Below, piece by piece: positions 17,333-25,854 of a stretch of 64,000 nt of DNA. Location of the stretch: positions 310,001-374,000 of the forward strand of contig NZ_BAABHK010000001.1 in the NCBI RefSeq assembly GCF_039542055.1. The letters are read 5' to 3'. The notes beneath the pieces are model-generated. The model had not been told where the DNA came from and ran no database searches. It saw only the letters and a list, made by a program, of their open reading frames with translations. Both the position numbers and the translations under genes were made by a program. This stretch comes from Actinoallomurus vinaceus. Its GTDB lineage: Bacteria; Actinomycetota; Actinomycetes; Streptosporangiales; Streptosporangiaceae. Within the stretch, counting starts at the first letter, position 1; the number at the start of each line of letters is the position of its first letter.

Positions 17333-18940
17333 ATGGACGAACAGGTAGTCGGCGGGTCGGCCGGTGAGATGCCCGACGACGCTGCCGGAGCCCATGTGTC
17401 GCCGGCGGCGTCCGTCACGCCCAACGATCCGCAATACGCCGACTGCGTGCGTGGCGGCAATCAGCGGTACATCGGCGCACCGGAGTCCGTTCGCATCGTC
17501 AACTCCACCGAGCAGGTCGTGCAGGTGGTGCAGGAGGCGGTCGACAACGACAAGCGGTTGACCGTCATCTCCAGCGGGCATTGCTTCGAGGACTTCATCT
17601 TCAGTCCGGACGTCCAAATCGTCATAGACATGTCGCAAATGGACAGAACGTACTATGACCCCGCACGCAACGCAGTCGCGGTCGAATCCGGCGCAACGCT
17701 CCTAAAAATCTACGAGACAATGTATAAGGAGTGGGGCGTCACCATTCCGGCCGGCTTGTGCTACTCGGTCGCCGCGGGTGGACACGTCAGCGGCGGCGCT
17801 TGGGGACCGTCCAGCCGCGACCACGGCCTCGTGGTGGACCACCTGTACGCGGTCGAGGTCGTGGTGGTCCGCGGGAACGGCCGCGCACACGCCGTTGTCG
17901 CGACGCGGGACCCGAACGACCCCAACCACGACCTGTGGTGGGCGCACACCGGTGGTGGTGGCGGCAACTTCGGGGTGGTCACCCGATACTGGTTCCGTTC
18001 GCCCGGCGCGACCGGAACCGATCCACGCGGCCTGTTGCCCCAGCCTCCCAAAGAGCTGCTGCTCAGCGCGATCGCCTGGTCCTGGAACGACATCGACCAG
18101 ACCGCGTTCATGAACCTCGCCCGCAATTACGCCAGCTGGCACGTACACAACGGCGATGCGGATAATCCGCTGCGCGCCGTGACCAGCTATCTGATCCTCA
18201 ATCACCGGTCCAACGGGCAGCTCGGCCTGATCACACAGGTGGACGCGACTGTGCCCGGGGCGGAGCAGATTTTCGCGGACTACCTGCGATACATCACCGA
18301 CGGGGTGTCGGCGAAGACCGGTGCGCTCACCAACGCGATGACCGAGCACAGCCCCAAGCCGCAGTTCGCGGAGCCCATCCGGCTACCGTGGCTGGAAGCG
18401 ACGCGGTTCAACGGCACCACCAACCCCGCCCAGAACGATCCGACGTACCGCGCCGAGTTCAAGTCGACATTCATGCGCGGCGTGTTTCCCGACCAACAGC
18501 TCGCTGCGCTCTACCAAGGCCTGAACGCCCCCACGATCAACAATCCGTTGGTCGGCGTGCAGTTCACGCCCTATGGCGGGCGGACCAGGGCGGTGGCGCC
18601 GACCGCGACTGCGTCGGTGCACCGCGGTGCGGCGTTCAAGATGCTCTTCTCGGCACAATGGCACGACCCGACCCAGGACGACGTGCACATCTCCTGGGCG
18701 AGGGACACCTATGGCTCGCTGTACCCCGACACGGGCGGCGTTCCGGTGCCCAATGACGTGACCGACGGCTGCTATGTGAACTACCCGGACGCCGACCTGT
18801 CCGACCCGCTGTACAACCGGTCCGGCACGCCCTGGTACACCCTGTACTACAAGGAGAACTATCCACGCCTCCAGCAGATCAAGCGGCGTTGGGACCCGAG
18901 GAACTTCTTCCGGCACCGGCAATCCGTGCAACTGCCGTAG
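17333..18940 (+). CDS. Berberine-bridge-type FAD oxidase (PCMH fold), probably bicovalent FAD
   Basis: The protein of about 535 residues has an N-terminal PCMH FAD-binding domain and the C-terminal BBE segment (YYKENYPRLQQIKRRWDP, then FFRHRQSVQ). SSGHCFEDF supplies the histidine that usually carries 8-alpha FAD, and GLCYSVAAGGHVSGGAWG supplies the cysteine for the second covalent bond, so bicovalent FAD is likely. Such enzymes oxidise sugars, alkaloids and polyketides, with O2 as acceptor. ATG 17333 is used; AGGGAG lies about ten bases upstream. No classical signal peptide is seen, so action is probably cytoplasmic. It is the last gene that fits the cluster; the following genes are housekeeping. 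Confidence 0.85.
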   Translation: MDEQVVGGSAGEMPDDAAGAHVSPAASVTPNDPQYADCVRGGNQRYIGAPESVRIVNSTEQVVQVVQEAVDNDKRLTVISSGHCFEDFIFSPDVQIVIDMSQMDRTYYDPARNAVAVESGATLLKIYETMYKEWGVTIPAGLCYSVAAGGHVSGGAWGPSSRDHGLVVDHLYAVEVVVVRGNGRAHAVVATRDPNDPNHDLWWAHTGGGGGNFGVVTRYWFRSPGATGTDPRGLLPQPPKELLLSAIAWSWNDIDQTAFMNLARNYASWHVHNGDADNPLRAVTSYLILNHRSNGQLGLITQVDATVPGAEQIFADYLRYITDGVSAKTGALTNAMTEHSPKPQFAEPIRLPWLEATRFNGTTNPAQNDPTYRAEFKSTFMRGVFPDQQLAALYQGLNAPTINNPLVGVQFTPYGGRTRAVAPTATASVHRGAAFKMLFSAQWHDPTQDDVHISWARDTYGSLYPDTGGVPVPNDVTDGCYVNYPDADLSDPLYNRSGTPWYTLYYKENYPRLQQIKRRWDPRNFFRHRQSVQLP

Positions 18941-18951
18941 CCGGGACTTTG

Positions 18952-18998
18952 GCCGGCCTGATGGGCATCCCTGATGCCACGCGGGCGATCAGGCCGGC
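18952..18998. terminator. Bidirectional terminator, BBE oxidase / PP2C
   Basis: An 11-bp perfect inverted repeat (GCCGGCCTGAT and complement) with a 25-nt loop lies between convergent genes. The right arm overlaps the last codons of the phosphatase gene. Confidence 0.6.
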
Positions 18999-19741
18999 GT
19001 CAGGCCGGCGTCGTGCTCGCCGAGGTCGACGACATCGGCGACGATGCAGGTGATGTTGTCGGGGCCGCCGCCGGCGTTGGCCGCTTCAACGAGGTCGCCG
19101 ACCACCTGGTCAGGATCGGTGATGCCGGTGAGAGCCTTGTGGATCGCCTCCGGGGAGACCACGTCCCACAGGCCGTCGGAGCACAGCAGATACCGGTCGC
19201 CGACCAGCGCGCCGCGCAACTGCAGGTCGGGGGCGATGTCGGAGCGGCCGTCCAGCGCCTGCAGCAGCATCGAGCGGAAGGGATGCGTGGCGGCCTCCTC
19301 CTCGTTGATCTTCCCGTCGTCCAGCAGCGTCTGCACGAGCGTCTGGTCATGGGTGATCTGATAGAGGCTGTCGTCGCGCAGCAGATAGGCCCGTGAATCC
19401 CCGATCTGCACGAGTGCCAGCTGCGCCCCCGACCACAGCATCGCCGTCAGGGTCGTCCCCATCCCCTGCAGCGACGGATCGGCCTCGACCAGGCCATGCA
19501 CCTTCTGGTTGGCCCGGCGGACCGCCTCCTCCAGCGTGGCGACAAGGTCGTCCTCGGGGACGTCGACGTCCACCGCGCGCAATTCCTCGATCACGGCCGC
19601 GCTGGCGATCTCACCTGCCGCGTGGCCTCCCATGCCGTCGGCGACGGCCAGGACACGCCTGCCCGCGTATGCCGAATCCTCGTTCTCCTCACGCAACATC
19701 CCGACATCTGACCGCGTGGCGTAACGGATCCCGATCGTCAT
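18989..19741 (-). CDS. PP2C-family serine/threonine protein phosphatase (PstP-like)
   Basis: The protein of 250 residues is a bacterial PPM phosphatase. Metal-binding motifs are in order: TRSDVGMLREENEDSAY, VADGMGGHAAGE, LVQIGDSRAYLLRD, LCSDGLWDVVS and GGGPDNITCIV, whose Asp residues bind two Mn/Mg ions. It lacks the C-terminal membrane anchor of PstP, so it is probably cytosolic and reverses Ser/Thr kinase signalling. The internal ATG at 19741, seven codons after the first possible one, is chosen because homology starts at MTIGIRYATRSDVG. No kinase gene is adjacent. Confidence 0.9.
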   Translation of the reverse strand: MTIGIRYATRSDVGMLREENEDSAYAGRRVLAVADGMGGHAAGEIASAAVIEELRAVDVDVPEDDLVATLEEAVRRANQKVHGLVEADPSLQGMGTTLTAMLWSGAQLALVQIGDSRAYLLRDDSLYQITHDQTLVQTLLDDGKINEEEAATHPFRSMLLQALDGRSDIAPDLQLRGALVGDRYLLCSDGLWDVVSPEAIHKALTGITDPDQVVGDLVEAANAGGGPDNITCIVADVVDLGEHDAGLTPA

Positions 19742-20144
19742 GCGGGCAACCCTACAGATCACGCCCGATGGCGCGTTCGGACTTGCCGCGAGCCGCAGGA
19801 CGGACGGCGACCGGGTGCAGACGGACGGCCGGCGGCTGCGATCAGCCGCAGCCCGGCCCGGCAGTTTGACATCCTCCGCTCTGCTTCCACGTTCGTCTGA
19901 TTCCCTTCGTGATCAGCTTTCGGTGCCGCAGGCGACACGATCTCGGCGACCTGTATCGCGTCTTCGGTAAGAGATAGGCGCGTGGGTTACAGCGAAGACG
20001 CCGCTCTGCCGTCCAGTGGGACGACGGTCAGCGAGTACCTGCTCGTGACGGCGCGTACGGGGCCGTAACCTCGCGGTCTATCTCTCAGTGAGTGCATCCG
20101 CGCGTGCGCTGCAGGTGTCGGCACACACAAGAGGGGAGACCACG
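19742..20144. promoter_or_regulatory. Intergenic region between PP2C and tatA, with shared upstream motif
   Basis: No gene is supported in these 400 bases. Positions 20065-20095 hold a motif (GTAACC, seven variable bases, CTATCTCTCA, one base, TGAG) that recurs at 20994-21024 upstream of the DUF5999 gene with identical spacing. It ends 50 bp before the tatA start. Confidence 0.5.
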
Positions 20145-20393
20145 ATGGGGGAGCTGTCCGTGTGGCACTGGCTGATCGTCGCGATTGCGGTACTGGTGCT
20201 GTTCGGGTCCAAAAAGCTGCCGGACGCGGCCCGTTCGCTGGGACGATCGTTGCGGATCTTCAAGTCGGAGGTCAGCGAGTTGAACAGCGACGATGAGCCT
20301 GCGGCGCGCAGCGTGAACGCCGCCTCGCAGACGGCGGTCGATTCCGATCTCGAACCGTTCCCGCCGCCGGAGCAGCGCGTACGACGAGACTGA
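20145..20393 (+). CDS. tatA: Twin-arginine translocase subunit TatA
   Basis: The 82-residue protein has the TatA layout: a short periplasmic start, one membrane helix (WHWLIVAIAVLVLFGSKKLP), the FGSKKLP hinge, an amphipathic helix (DAARSLGRSLRIFKSEV) and a variable charged tail. TatA oligomerises to let folded proteins cross the cytoplasmic membrane. ATG 20145 has a GAGGGGAG ribosome site, so it is preferred over the in-frame ATG 57 bases earlier. TatB-like follows 85 bases downstream; tatC is not in the window. A nearby deacetylase (23475-24263) bears a twin-arginine-like signal. Confidence 0.92.
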   Translation: MGELSVWHWLIVAIAVLVLFGSKKLPDAARSLGRSLRIFKSEVSELNSDDEPAARSVNAASQTAVDSDLEPFPPPEQRVRRD

Positions 20394-20478
20394 ACCGTCG
20401 CCCCGGGCGCCAGCGGGAAACGCTCTTGATCCGTGACGCCAGGGTCGGCGTGACGATCTGCCGAGGAAGATCCAGACC

Positions 20479-20799
20479 ATGTTCGACATCGGGTTCGTGA
20501 AACTCGTGCTGCTCTTGGTGCTGGCATTGATCATTTTCGGCCCGGAACAGCTGCCAACGGTCGCCCGCAAGGCCGCGCAGACGCTGCGCCAGGTACGCCG
20601 GCTGGCCGAGGTCGCCACGGGCGAGATCAAGGCCGGGCTCGGACCTGAGCATGCCGACCTGAATCTCATGGACCTCCACCCGCGCCGCTTCGTCAAAAAG
20701 CATCTGCTCGACGATCTCGATGGTGATCGCCATCCGTACGATGACCGACCCCTTCTCCCGTACGGTGAGCGCCCGCCTTACGACACCGACGCCACCTGA
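20479..20799 (+). CDS. tatB: TatB-like twin-arginine translocase subunit
   Basis: The 106-residue protein begins MFDIGFVKLVLLLVLALIIF, the TatB-type membrane helix with an early FDIG segment, then the GPEQLP hinge and a long amphipathic helix (VARKAAQTLRQVRRLAEVA). TatB with TatC recognises twin-arginine signal peptides at the membrane. The helix is longer than in the TatA protein just upstream, and the start MFDIGF is characteristic of TatB. The tail is rich in Pro, Asp and Tyr. Probably co-transcribed with tatA. Bases 20800-21068 after it hold no gene except the repeated upstream motif at 20994-21024. Confidence 0.88.
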   Translation: MFDIGFVKLVLLLVLALIIFGPEQLPTVARKAAQTLRQVRRLAEVATGEIKAGLGPEHADLNLMDLHPRRFVKKHLLDDLDGDRHPYDDRPLLPYGERPPYDTDAT

Positions 20800-20993
20800 G
20801 GCGGACGCTGACCGGGTCGCCATGGCGCCCGCGTGGCCGGTGTCGCGGGAACCCCGGCCGGTCATCAGGCCGACGAGACATACACCTCGACCGTCCTGCT
20901 CACCTCTTGGGGTGGATGTCATCGCATGTCCGCCTTCGCGGCCCTTCGGCCACAGAGAGGGGGGTTACGGCCGGCCGGGCCGCGTCTTCCGCT

Positions 20994-21024
20994 GTAACCA
21001 GCGCGCCTATCTCTCACTGAGGGC
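20994..21024 (+). promoter_or_regulatory. Second copy of the tatA upstream motif, ahead of DUF5999-GH15 operon
   Basis: GTAACC, seven bases, CTATCTCTCA, one base, TGAG, matching 20065-20095 with no spacing change. The core CTCA-N-TGAG is palindromic. It ends 45 bp before the DUF5999 start, nearly the same distance as the first copy from tatA, so a shared promoter or operator is likely. Confidence 0.5.
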
Positions 21025-21068
21025 GCGATTCGGAATCGCCGATCGCCGAAGACCTTTGGAGGTACGCG

Positions 21069-21353
21069 ATGTGCTGCCACCGACCACACTGCCCGCCGGC
21101 CGACGCCGTCGACCGGGCCGCCGCGCGCACCGTCGCCCGCCATCCCGAGCAGGGGTGGAGCCTGCTGTGCAACGGTGTCGTCCTGTTCGACGACACCAGA
21201 GAGTTCCTGCCGGACGGCGGTGCCGTCCCACCGCACCGCCCTTCCGACGTCCGCCGACTGCCCGTACCGGAGGCGCGGTCGCGCCGCATGGCGCGGCACG
21301 GTCCACAGCGGAAGCCGGCATGTCACTGCTGTGAGTGCGGAGATGCGGCGTGA
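21069..21353 (+). CDS. DUF5999 family protein
   Basis: The 94-residue protein has the DUF5999 hallmarks: an N-terminal MCCHRPHCPPADAVDR cluster of Cys and His, then RTVARHPEQGWSLLCNGVVLFDD. This family is common in actinomycetes and has no known function; the Cys/His cluster suggests a metal site. An extra C-terminal CHCCECGD group is visible here. The gene's TGA overlaps the GTG of the GH15 gene (GTGA), so the two are co-translated, which is context worth noting for an unknown family. Confidence 0.85.
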   Translation: MCCHRPHCPPADAVDRAAARTVARHPEQGWSLLCNGVVLFDDTREFLPDGGAVPPHRPSDVRRLPVPEARSRRMARHGPQRKPACHCCECGDAA

Positions 21354-23281
21354 GTACCCGGCCGATCAGCGATCACGGCCTGTTGTCCGACTGCCGCTCG
21401 GCCGCCCTGGTCACCTCCGACGGCTCGGTGGACTGGCTGTGCTCGCCCCGCTTCGACAGTCCGGCGATCTTCGCCAGGCTGCTGGATGAGGACGCCGGGC
21501 ACTGGTCCATCCGCCCGTCCGGGCCCGCGGAGGTCACCCGCAGGTACCTGCCGGACACTCTCGTCCTGGAGACGACCTTCCACTGCCCGGGCGGCACGGT
21601 CGTGCTCGTCGACGCGCTGGCCTTGGGCGAACACGAACGCGGGCACGGGCTGGGTGTGTCCTCCCCCGGCGTCCTGCTGCGCGAGGCGATCTGCGTCGAC
21701 GGGCGTGTCGACCTGGAGGTGACCTATGCGCCCCGCCCCGAGTTCGGGCTGGTCCACCCCCTGCTGGAACGCCGGCGCGGCGCTCTGATCGCCCATGGCG
21801 GCGCCCAGGTGCTCACCTTGTCGACGCCCATCGACTTTCAGGTGCGCGGTTCGACCGCGCACACCGCGGTCACGCTCAGAGCCGGGGACCGCCTCGGCAT
21901 GGCCCTGGATGCCCGCCCCGTCTGGGAGACCGAGTCGGCGTGCTGGACCCCACGGCTCATCCACCGCCGCATCAGGGACACGATCGTGGGCTGGCGCTCC
22001 TGGTCCCGGCTGCACACGGATTACCGGGGACCCTGGCAGGACAAGGTCGGACACAGCGGACGGGTGCTGCGCGCCCTGACATTCGCCCCCACGGGAGCGA
22101 TCGTCGCCGCGGCCACCACATCCCTGCCCGAACACGTCGGCGGACAGCGCAACTGGGACTACCGCTACACCTGGATCCGGGACGCCAGCATGACCGTGCA
22201 GGCCCTCACCACCGCATCGGCGTGTGAGAGAGAGCAGGCCGCGTTCTTCACCTTCCTCGCCCGCTCCGCGGCCACGCAGCTCGACCGTGGCGTGGACCTG
22301 CAGATCATGTACGGCATCGGCGGCGAATGTGACCTGACCGAACGGCCGCTCCCCCACCTGACCGGCTGGCGTGGCAGCACACCGGTGCGCGTCGGCAACG
22401 ACGCATGGCGGCAACGACAACTCGACATCTACGGCGAGATGCTCGACGCGGCCCACCGGCTCTCCTGCGACGCGACCGAGCAGCACCTCGACGGGGTCAC
22501 ACGAGCCTTCCTCCGTGGCGCGGCCGAAACAGCCGCCCGTCGCTGGCGGGAGCCGGACCAGGGCATCTGGGAGACCCGCGGGCCGAGCCGGCACTTCCTG
22601 CACTCGAAGCTCATGTGCTGGGTCGCGCTCGACCGGGCGATCGCCCTGGCTCCCGTCCTGGGGGCCACCGCCCTCGTCGACGACTGGGGGCGTACCCGCG
22701 CCCAGATCCGCGACGCGATCCTCACGGAGGGCTGGAACCCGCGGACCGGCACGTTCACCCAGGCGTTCGGCGGCACCGAACTCGACGCGTCCGCGCTGAC
22801 CATCCCGATCGTCGGATTCCTGCCTGGCGACGATCCCCGGGTACGGGCCACCGTCGCGGCCATCGCCACCCGGCTGGCAGACTCACGCGGGCTGATCCGC
22901 CGCTACGACACCTGCGACGGGATCGCGGGGAGAGAAGGCGCCTTCCTCCTGTGCACTTTCTGGCTCGCGCACGCACTGGCCCTCACCGGCCGGCGCGCAC
23001 CCGCCGAGCAGGTGTTCCAGACCGCCGCTTCACACGCCAACGACGTCGGCCTCCTCGCCGAAGAGGTCGACTCCTCGACCGGAGAACCCCTCGGCAACTT
23101 CCCGCAGGCGTTCAGTCACATCGGCCTGATCAACGCCGCGTCCGCCATCCGCGACGCAGACGGCGGACGAACCCACGGCCACCGTCATTCCCGGCCGGAC
23201 CCGCTCCTGACGCACCGACCACTGGCGCCTACGGCCGCGGACCGCGTGGGTGTCGGCGGCGCCGCCTTGGCGGCACGGTAA
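21350..23281 (+). CDS. Glycoside hydrolase family 15 (glucoamylase/trehalase-like)
   Basis: This protein of 643 residues has the trehalase-like N-terminal domain (ISDHGLLSDCRSAALVTSDG, SVDWLCSPRFDSPAIFARLL) and a GH15 (alpha/alpha)6 barrel. Family landmarks are RNWDYRYTWIRDASM, the YGIGGECDLTERPLPHL region, and LLAEEVDSSTGEPLGNFPQAF, which contains the catalytic-base Glu. Actinobacterial homologues hydrolyse trehalose or alpha-glucans in the cytoplasm; no signal peptide is seen. The GTG at 21350 overlapping the DUF5999 stop is preferred over the ATG 15 bases earlier. A role in stress-related trehalose turnover is inferred. Confidence 0.88.
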   Translation: MSTRPISDHGLLSDCRSAALVTSDGSVDWLCSPRFDSPAIFARLLDEDAGHWSIRPSGPAEVTRRYLPDTLVLETTFHCPGGTVVLVDALALGEHERGHGLGVSSPGVLLREAICVDGRVDLEVTYAPRPEFGLVHPLLERRRGALIAHGGAQVLTLSTPIDFQVRGSTAHTAVTLRAGDRLGMALDARPVWETESACWTPRLIHRRIRDTIVGWRSWSRLHTDYRGPWQDKVGHSGRVLRALTFAPTGAIVAAATTSLPEHVGGQRNWDYRYTWIRDASMTVQALTTASACEREQAAFFTFLARSAATQLDRGVDLQIMYGIGGECDLTERPLPHLTGWRGSTPVRVGNDAWRQRQLDIYGEMLDAAHRLSCDATEQHLDGVTRAFLRGAAETAARRWREPDQGIWETRGPSRHFLHSKLMCWVALDRAIALAPVLGATALVDDWGRTRAQIRDAILTEGWNPRTGTFTQAFGGTELDASALTIPIVGFLPGDDPRVRATVAAIATRLADSRGLIRRYDTCDGIAGREGAFLLCTFWLAHALALTGRRAPAEQVFQTAASHANDVGLLAEEVDSSTGEPLGNFPQAFSHIGLINAASAIRDADGGRTHGHRHSRPDPLLTHRPLAPTAADRVGVGGAALAAR

Positions 23282-23474
23282 GGCTCTTCTGCGCGCGGCT
23301 TCCCCGCCCGGAGTGCGATGGTCACCGCTCGCCAGTAGCAGTGAGGAGCGCAGGTGCTGTTGGCGTGCGAGCGGCGGGTTACGGGCACACGGTGAGGGCA
23401 CAGTCCGAACTCGTCGATGGACCGGGGAGTCCTAGCTGATGGATCAGTAGTCGTGTCGGTAGGTGGGGATCGGT

Positions 23475-24263
23475 ATGAGGAAGCTGGACCGGCGTCAGGT
23501 GTTGCTGTCGATCGGTGCTGCGGGCGCCGGCTTGGCGGCCGGTGCGGTGCCCGAATTCCTCCGCGGCACCGACGCGACGACGACGCCGCGACACGTACGC
23601 AAGGCGGCCCACACCGTTCGGCCCGATCCCGGCTACGCGCACGGACAGCCGCTGCAGGCGCTGCGCCGCCCGATCCACAACCTGCACGACCTCCAACCGG
23701 CGGCGCCGCCGAACGCGGTGGCGTTGACCATCGACGACGGCCCGCATCCGGTGTGGACCCCGAAGATGCTGGATCTGCTGGCCGAGTTCGGCGTTCCGGC
23801 GACGTTCTCGCTCATCGGGACGCAGGTCACCGAAGAACCGCGGTTGGTCCAGCGGCTCGTCGCGGACGGGCATCAGGTGTCCGACCACACGGTGACGCAC
23901 CCGTTGAACCTGCCCAACCTCGCGGCGGCCCGGATCCGGGAGGAAATCGGCGGCGCGCACGACAGGATCGCGCAGGTCACCGGTGTGGCACCCAAGTTCT
24001 TCCGCTCTCCGGGCGGCGCATGGTCGCAGCAGATCATCGACGTCGCAGCCGAACACGCCATGATCTGCATCGACTGGCAGGTCGACCCACGTGACTGGGC
24101 CCGCCCCGGCACGATGACGATCACGGACCGGCTGCTGCGCGCGCAGGCGGGCGACATTCTGCTCTGCCACGACGGCGGCGGCGACCGGTCGGAGACCATC
24201 CGCGCGCTGCGGACGGTCATCCCCGCGCTGAAGCAGCGCGGCCTCACCTTCGTCGCCCTCTGA
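23475..24263 (+). CDS. Polysaccharide deacetylase (NodB/CE4) with twin-arginine-like signal
   Basis: The 262-residue protein has the five NodB motifs: TIDDGPHP (Asp pair), SDHTVTHP (metal His residues), RSPGG, DWQVDPRDW and LLCHDGGGD. CE4 enzymes remove N-acetyl groups from peptidoglycan, chitin-type or similar polymers with a divalent metal. The N-terminus MRKLDRRQVLLSIGAAGAGLA looks like a Tat signal, with RRQVLL in the place of RRxFLK, so export by the nearby Tat genes' products is plausible. ATG 23475 has GGGGA five bases upstream; GTG 23463 is an alternative. Confidence 0.88.
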   Translation: MRKLDRRQVLLSIGAAGAGLAAGAVPEFLRGTDATTTPRHVRKAAHTVRPDPGYAHGQPLQALRRPIHNLHDLQPAAPPNAVALTIDDGPHPVWTPKMLDLLAEFGVPATFSLIGTQVTEEPRLVQRLVADGHQVSDHTVTHPLNLPNLAAARIREEIGGAHDRIAQVTGVAPKFFRSPGGAWSQQIIDVAAEHAMICIDWQVDPRDWARPGTMTITDRLLRAQAGDILLCHDGGGDRSETIRALRTVIPALKQRGLTFVAL

Positions 24264-24462
24264 CCAATCCACCTCGGCATGACGCGGTGCCTGCTCCATT
24301 CCCTTCGACGCCGGGTATCAGCGGGCAACGCCCGTGTGATCAGATACGCCCCCGTCTTCCAGGTGGGGTGACGCGGTGGAGTTCCAGCGCGGTCGGTACG
24401 AGGGCGATTCCGAGGCTGCTTGCGGGAGGCCATCCGGGGTACGGCGAAGCCGCGCCGGACAT

Positions 24463-24518
24463 GTGAACGTCCGTGGGCCGACCCCTTCCCCCAAGAAGCT
24501 CTGCCCGCGGACGTTCAC
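24463..24518. terminator. Large inverted repeat between convergent genes, probable terminator
   Basis: Arms at 24463-24478 and 24503-24518 pair over 16 bp (GTGAACGTCCGTGGGC with its complement, one G-U pair), with a 24-nt loop. It lies in the 300-bp gap between the deacetylase (+) and SCO5389-type (-) genes, a gap that otherwise shows no gene. Confidence 0.6.
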
Positions 24519-24562
24519 CTTCATCGGCCTGGACTGAGATTCCAAGCTTCTGGGATGACGGG

Positions 24563-24949
24563 TCAGCAGTCGACCAGTTCGGGTTTTTGGTTGAGGATCT
24601 GGGCGCGGGCTGTGACGAACTCCCGGTATGCCCGGTCGGCGCCGGGGCGGAAGACGGCGACTCGGTGGCAGTTCTGGAACGCCAGTCGTACGTCGAAGTG
24701 CTTCTCGAGGGCGGAGCGCATGGCGTCGCTGGCCATCATCCGCAGGAGCTGGCCGCGGGCGGTCTCGTCCGGCGGCGGGGTCTGATTGTCGGCGAACTCG
24801 CCACCGCCGTCCCGTAGTTCGTCGACGAGGCCCGTGACGACCTGCCAGCCGTAGGGCAGGGACGTACGAATGCAGTCGACGAACGCGGCGTCGTCGACGT
24901 CGCCGCGATGGGCGTCCTGGAGCAGTTGCGGGGACACGGTCAGCGACAT
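24563..24949 (-). CDS. SCO5389 family protein
   Basis: The 128-residue protein closely resembles the SCO5389-type family of actinobacteria, recognised by FVDCIRTSLPYGWQVV, GGGEFADNQTPPPDE, and the C-terminal half HFDVRLAFQNCHRVAVF ending LNQKPELVDC. Function is unknown; no membrane segment or signal is seen. Start is ATG 24949 with a GGAG site. It lies 74 bases after the last zinc-transporter permease gene on the same strand and could be transcribed with it. The frame stays open upstream through the permease gene, but only as shadow sequence. Confidence 0.85.
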   Translation of the reverse strand: MSLTVSPQLLQDAHRGDVDDAAFVDCIRTSLPYGWQVVTGLVDELRDGGGEFADNQTPPPDETARGQLLRMMASDAMRSALEKHFDVRLAFQNCHRVAVFRPGADRAYREFVTARAQILNQKPELVDC

Positions 24950-25023
24950 GGTTTCTCCTGTCGGATCGATGGGTCGCCAGGGACGGTAGATCGGACGGGC
25001 TGAACGGTCAGGTAGCGGTGGCG

Positions 25024-25854
25024 TCACAGACTCGTTGCCGGGGCAGGTGACGGGCAGGCCCGCCGTTGATCGGCGGTAAGGGTGCTGGTGGCGGCCGCCA
25101 GGGCGAACAGGGCGCCGCAGATGACGGCTGTGCCGGCGGCGGTCGCGACGCGGTAGTGCAGGGAGACGGCCAAGCCTGCCGCCCCGGAGGCGGCGCCGAG
25201 CAGGCCGCCGAGCAGTGTCGCGGGCAGGATGCGGCGGGTCCACAGCAGCGCCGAGGCGGCCGGGCCGATCAGCAAGGCCAGGGGGAGTGCCGCGCCGACG
25301 GCCGGTGCGGCGGTCATGACGGTGATGGCGAGCAGGGCCAGGAGACCGCTGTCGATGAGGCGGGTGCGGTATCCGAGGGCCCTTGTCGCGCCGGGGTCGA
25401 AGGCGGCGAGTGCGAGTTCTTTGTGTCCGAGCGTGAGGGCACCGGCGACGAGGGCGGCCACGACGGTCGCCATGGCGATGTCGCCGGTTCCGGCGGTGAG
25501 GGGCGAGCCGACGAGGGCGGCGGTGAGGTCCTTGCTGAAGCCCGGCCGGGCCGATATCAGCACGACGCCGAGCGCGAGGGCGCCGCTGACCATGACACCG
25601 GCATGCTGGTGATTCCGTCGGGACGCGATGCCGTGGCGGCTGGTCACGGCGACGGCGCACATGGCGGCCAGGCCGGCGCCGAGCTTGATGTCGGTGCCGG
25701 TGATGGTGGCGGCGACGATGCCGAGGAAGGTGATGTGGCCGAAGGTCTCGGTGAAGAACGCCAGGCGCCGCAGCACGACCTGCACTCCCAGGGCACCACA
25801 GACCGCCCCGGTGAGCACCAGTTCCAGCAGGGCCCGCTCGGACAGCCCGCTCAT
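25024..25854 (-). CDS. Zinc/manganese-type ABC transporter permease (third copy)
   Basis: The 276-residue integral membrane protein belongs to the ABC-3 (ZnuB/TroC) permease family, with about eight or nine membrane helices. Signatures are GALGVQVVLRRLAFFTETFGHITFLGIV near the N-terminus, the ATP-coupling region, and ALPLALLIGPAASALLW in the C-terminal half. It is the last of three consecutive permease genes; its start overlaps the stop of the second (25851-25854). The normal complex has one permease homodimer or two different subunits, so three is unusual. Confidence 0.88.
   Translation of the reverse strand: MSGLSERALLELVLTGAVCGALGVQVVLRRLAFFTETFGHITFLGIVAATITGTDIKLGAGLAAMCAVAVTSRHGIASRRNHQHAGVMVSGALALGVVLISARPGFSKDLTAALVGSPLTAGTGDIAMATVVAALVAGALTLGHKELALAAFDPGATRALGYRTRLIDSGLLALLAITVMTAAPAVGAALPLALLIGPAASALLWTRRILPATLLGGLLGAASGAAGLAVSLHYRVATAAGTAVICGALFALAAATSTLTADQRRACPSPAPATSL

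Noticed and set aside
18942..18957. GGGACTTTGGCC, like half of a DosR box
   Set aside because: It lies after the BBE gene's stop inside a terminator hairpin, not upstream of any gene.
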